Assembly: GCF_011299595.1 (NCBI RefSeq)
Contig: NZ_CP049867.1
Location: 124,001-188,000 of the forward strand
DNA length: 64,000 nt
DNA from: Nocardioides sp. HDW12B
GTDB taxonomy: Bacteria; Actinomycetota; Actinomycetes; Propionibacteriales; Nocardioidaceae
Direction of reading: 5' to 3'
In this document: in pieces, positions 63,873 to 64,000 of the stretch
Position numbering within the stretch: position 1 is the stretch's first letter
How the letters are laid out: each line of letters opens with the position of its first letter
Made by a program: the position numbers and the translations under genes
Notes under the pieces: model-generated
The model's database searches: none
Told to the model about the DNA's origin: nothing
What the model saw: the letters and a program-made list of their open reading frames with translations, nothing else

Positions 63873-64000
63873 CCCCGGACCAGCAGGACGTCGCAGCGGC
63901 GAACGAGGCCTTCTACGGCGCGGTCGAGCGAGGAGACCTCGACGCCCTCACCGGGCTCTGGTGCACCGAGGAGACGGCGGTGTGCGTGCACCCCGGCGCG
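63869..64000 (+). CDS. SnoaL/NTF2-like protein, 3' end outside window
   Basis: The first 44 codons read MTPDQQDVAAANEAFYGAVE and then RGDLDALTGLWCTEETAVCVHPG, a typical SnoaL-like/NTF2-fold opening. Proteins of this type often lie between folP and folB in actinobacteria; the role is not known. The gene is cut by the window edge. It overlaps folP by 4 bp (GTGA). Confidence 0.75.
   Translation, partial: MTPDQQDVAAANEAFYGAVERGDLDALTGLWCTEETAVCVHPGA

Overview
The window is one 64-kb stretch of very GC-rich chromosome from an actinobacterium. Features pointing that way are the mycothiol-linked maleylpyruvate isomerase-like protein, F420-type flavin/PPOX proteins, a 6C small RNA, frequent GTG starts, and the order ppa - dacB - zinc metalloprotease - tilS - hpt - ftsH - folE - folP. 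A Nocardioides-like member of the Propionibacteriales is my best guess; this is inference, because no rRNA is present. About 65 protein genes (including small, partial and uncertain ones), one tRNA, one TPP riboswitch and one 6C RNA can be supported. No insertion sequence, prophage, rRNA or CRISPR array is visible.

Layout. 1-8.9 kb: an alpha/beta hydrolase cut by the window edge, a lipoprotein, an M15 peptidase lipoprotein, an NHL/thioredoxin protein divergent from a berberine-bridge-type oxidase, small membrane proteins and an App1 phosphatase. 9-16.7 kb: two CNNM/CBS transport proteins, AroQ, a sirtuin, a previously easy-to-miss 57-residue zinc-ribbon protein, a DinB/MDMPI protein, a TetR regulator divergent from a small mechanosensitive channel, and YajQ. 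16.8-24.3 kb: tRNA-Tyr, a PPOX protein, an EEP nuclease/phosphatase, a small accessory patch (TOPRIM protein and two unknowns), a GNAT, a sulfite-oxidase-type Mo enzyme and a membrane spermidine-synthase-like protein. 24.3-33.9 kb: a DUF305 protein, a flavin reductase, a GntR/TSUP pair divergent from a MatC-type transporter plus CoA-transferase (organic-acid uptake and activation), and a DHA2 efflux pump preceded by a coupled leader peptide. 34-39.4 kb: a two-component system, galM and a Gfo/Idh oxidoreductase. 39.5-42.7 kb: a three-gene redox operon (old-yellow-enzyme, SDR, dihydrodipicolinate-reductase-like) behind a KstR-like palindrome. 42.8-50.5 kb: PPOX, MBL hydrolase, DUF5701, then a TPP riboswitch with thiamine ABC genes and a PAP2 membrane protein. 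50.5-54.6 kb: 6C RNA, a RipA-like NlpC/P60 hydrolase and an acyl-CoA oxidase-like protein. 54.6-64 kb: the conserved housekeeping run named above.

The most unusual property is not a gene. At least eleven intergenic regions carry long, nearly perfect inverted repeats or 22-bp units whose arms (18-35 bp) fall into a few sequence families with copies many kilobases apart in the window. Six lie between convergent genes, but two lie between divergent genes, so simple termination does not explain all of them. Other regulatory signals worth a look are the Pro/Arg-rich leader peptide overlapping the efflux pump start, the KstR-like operator, and paired TTACG palindromes between the TetR gene and the channel gene.
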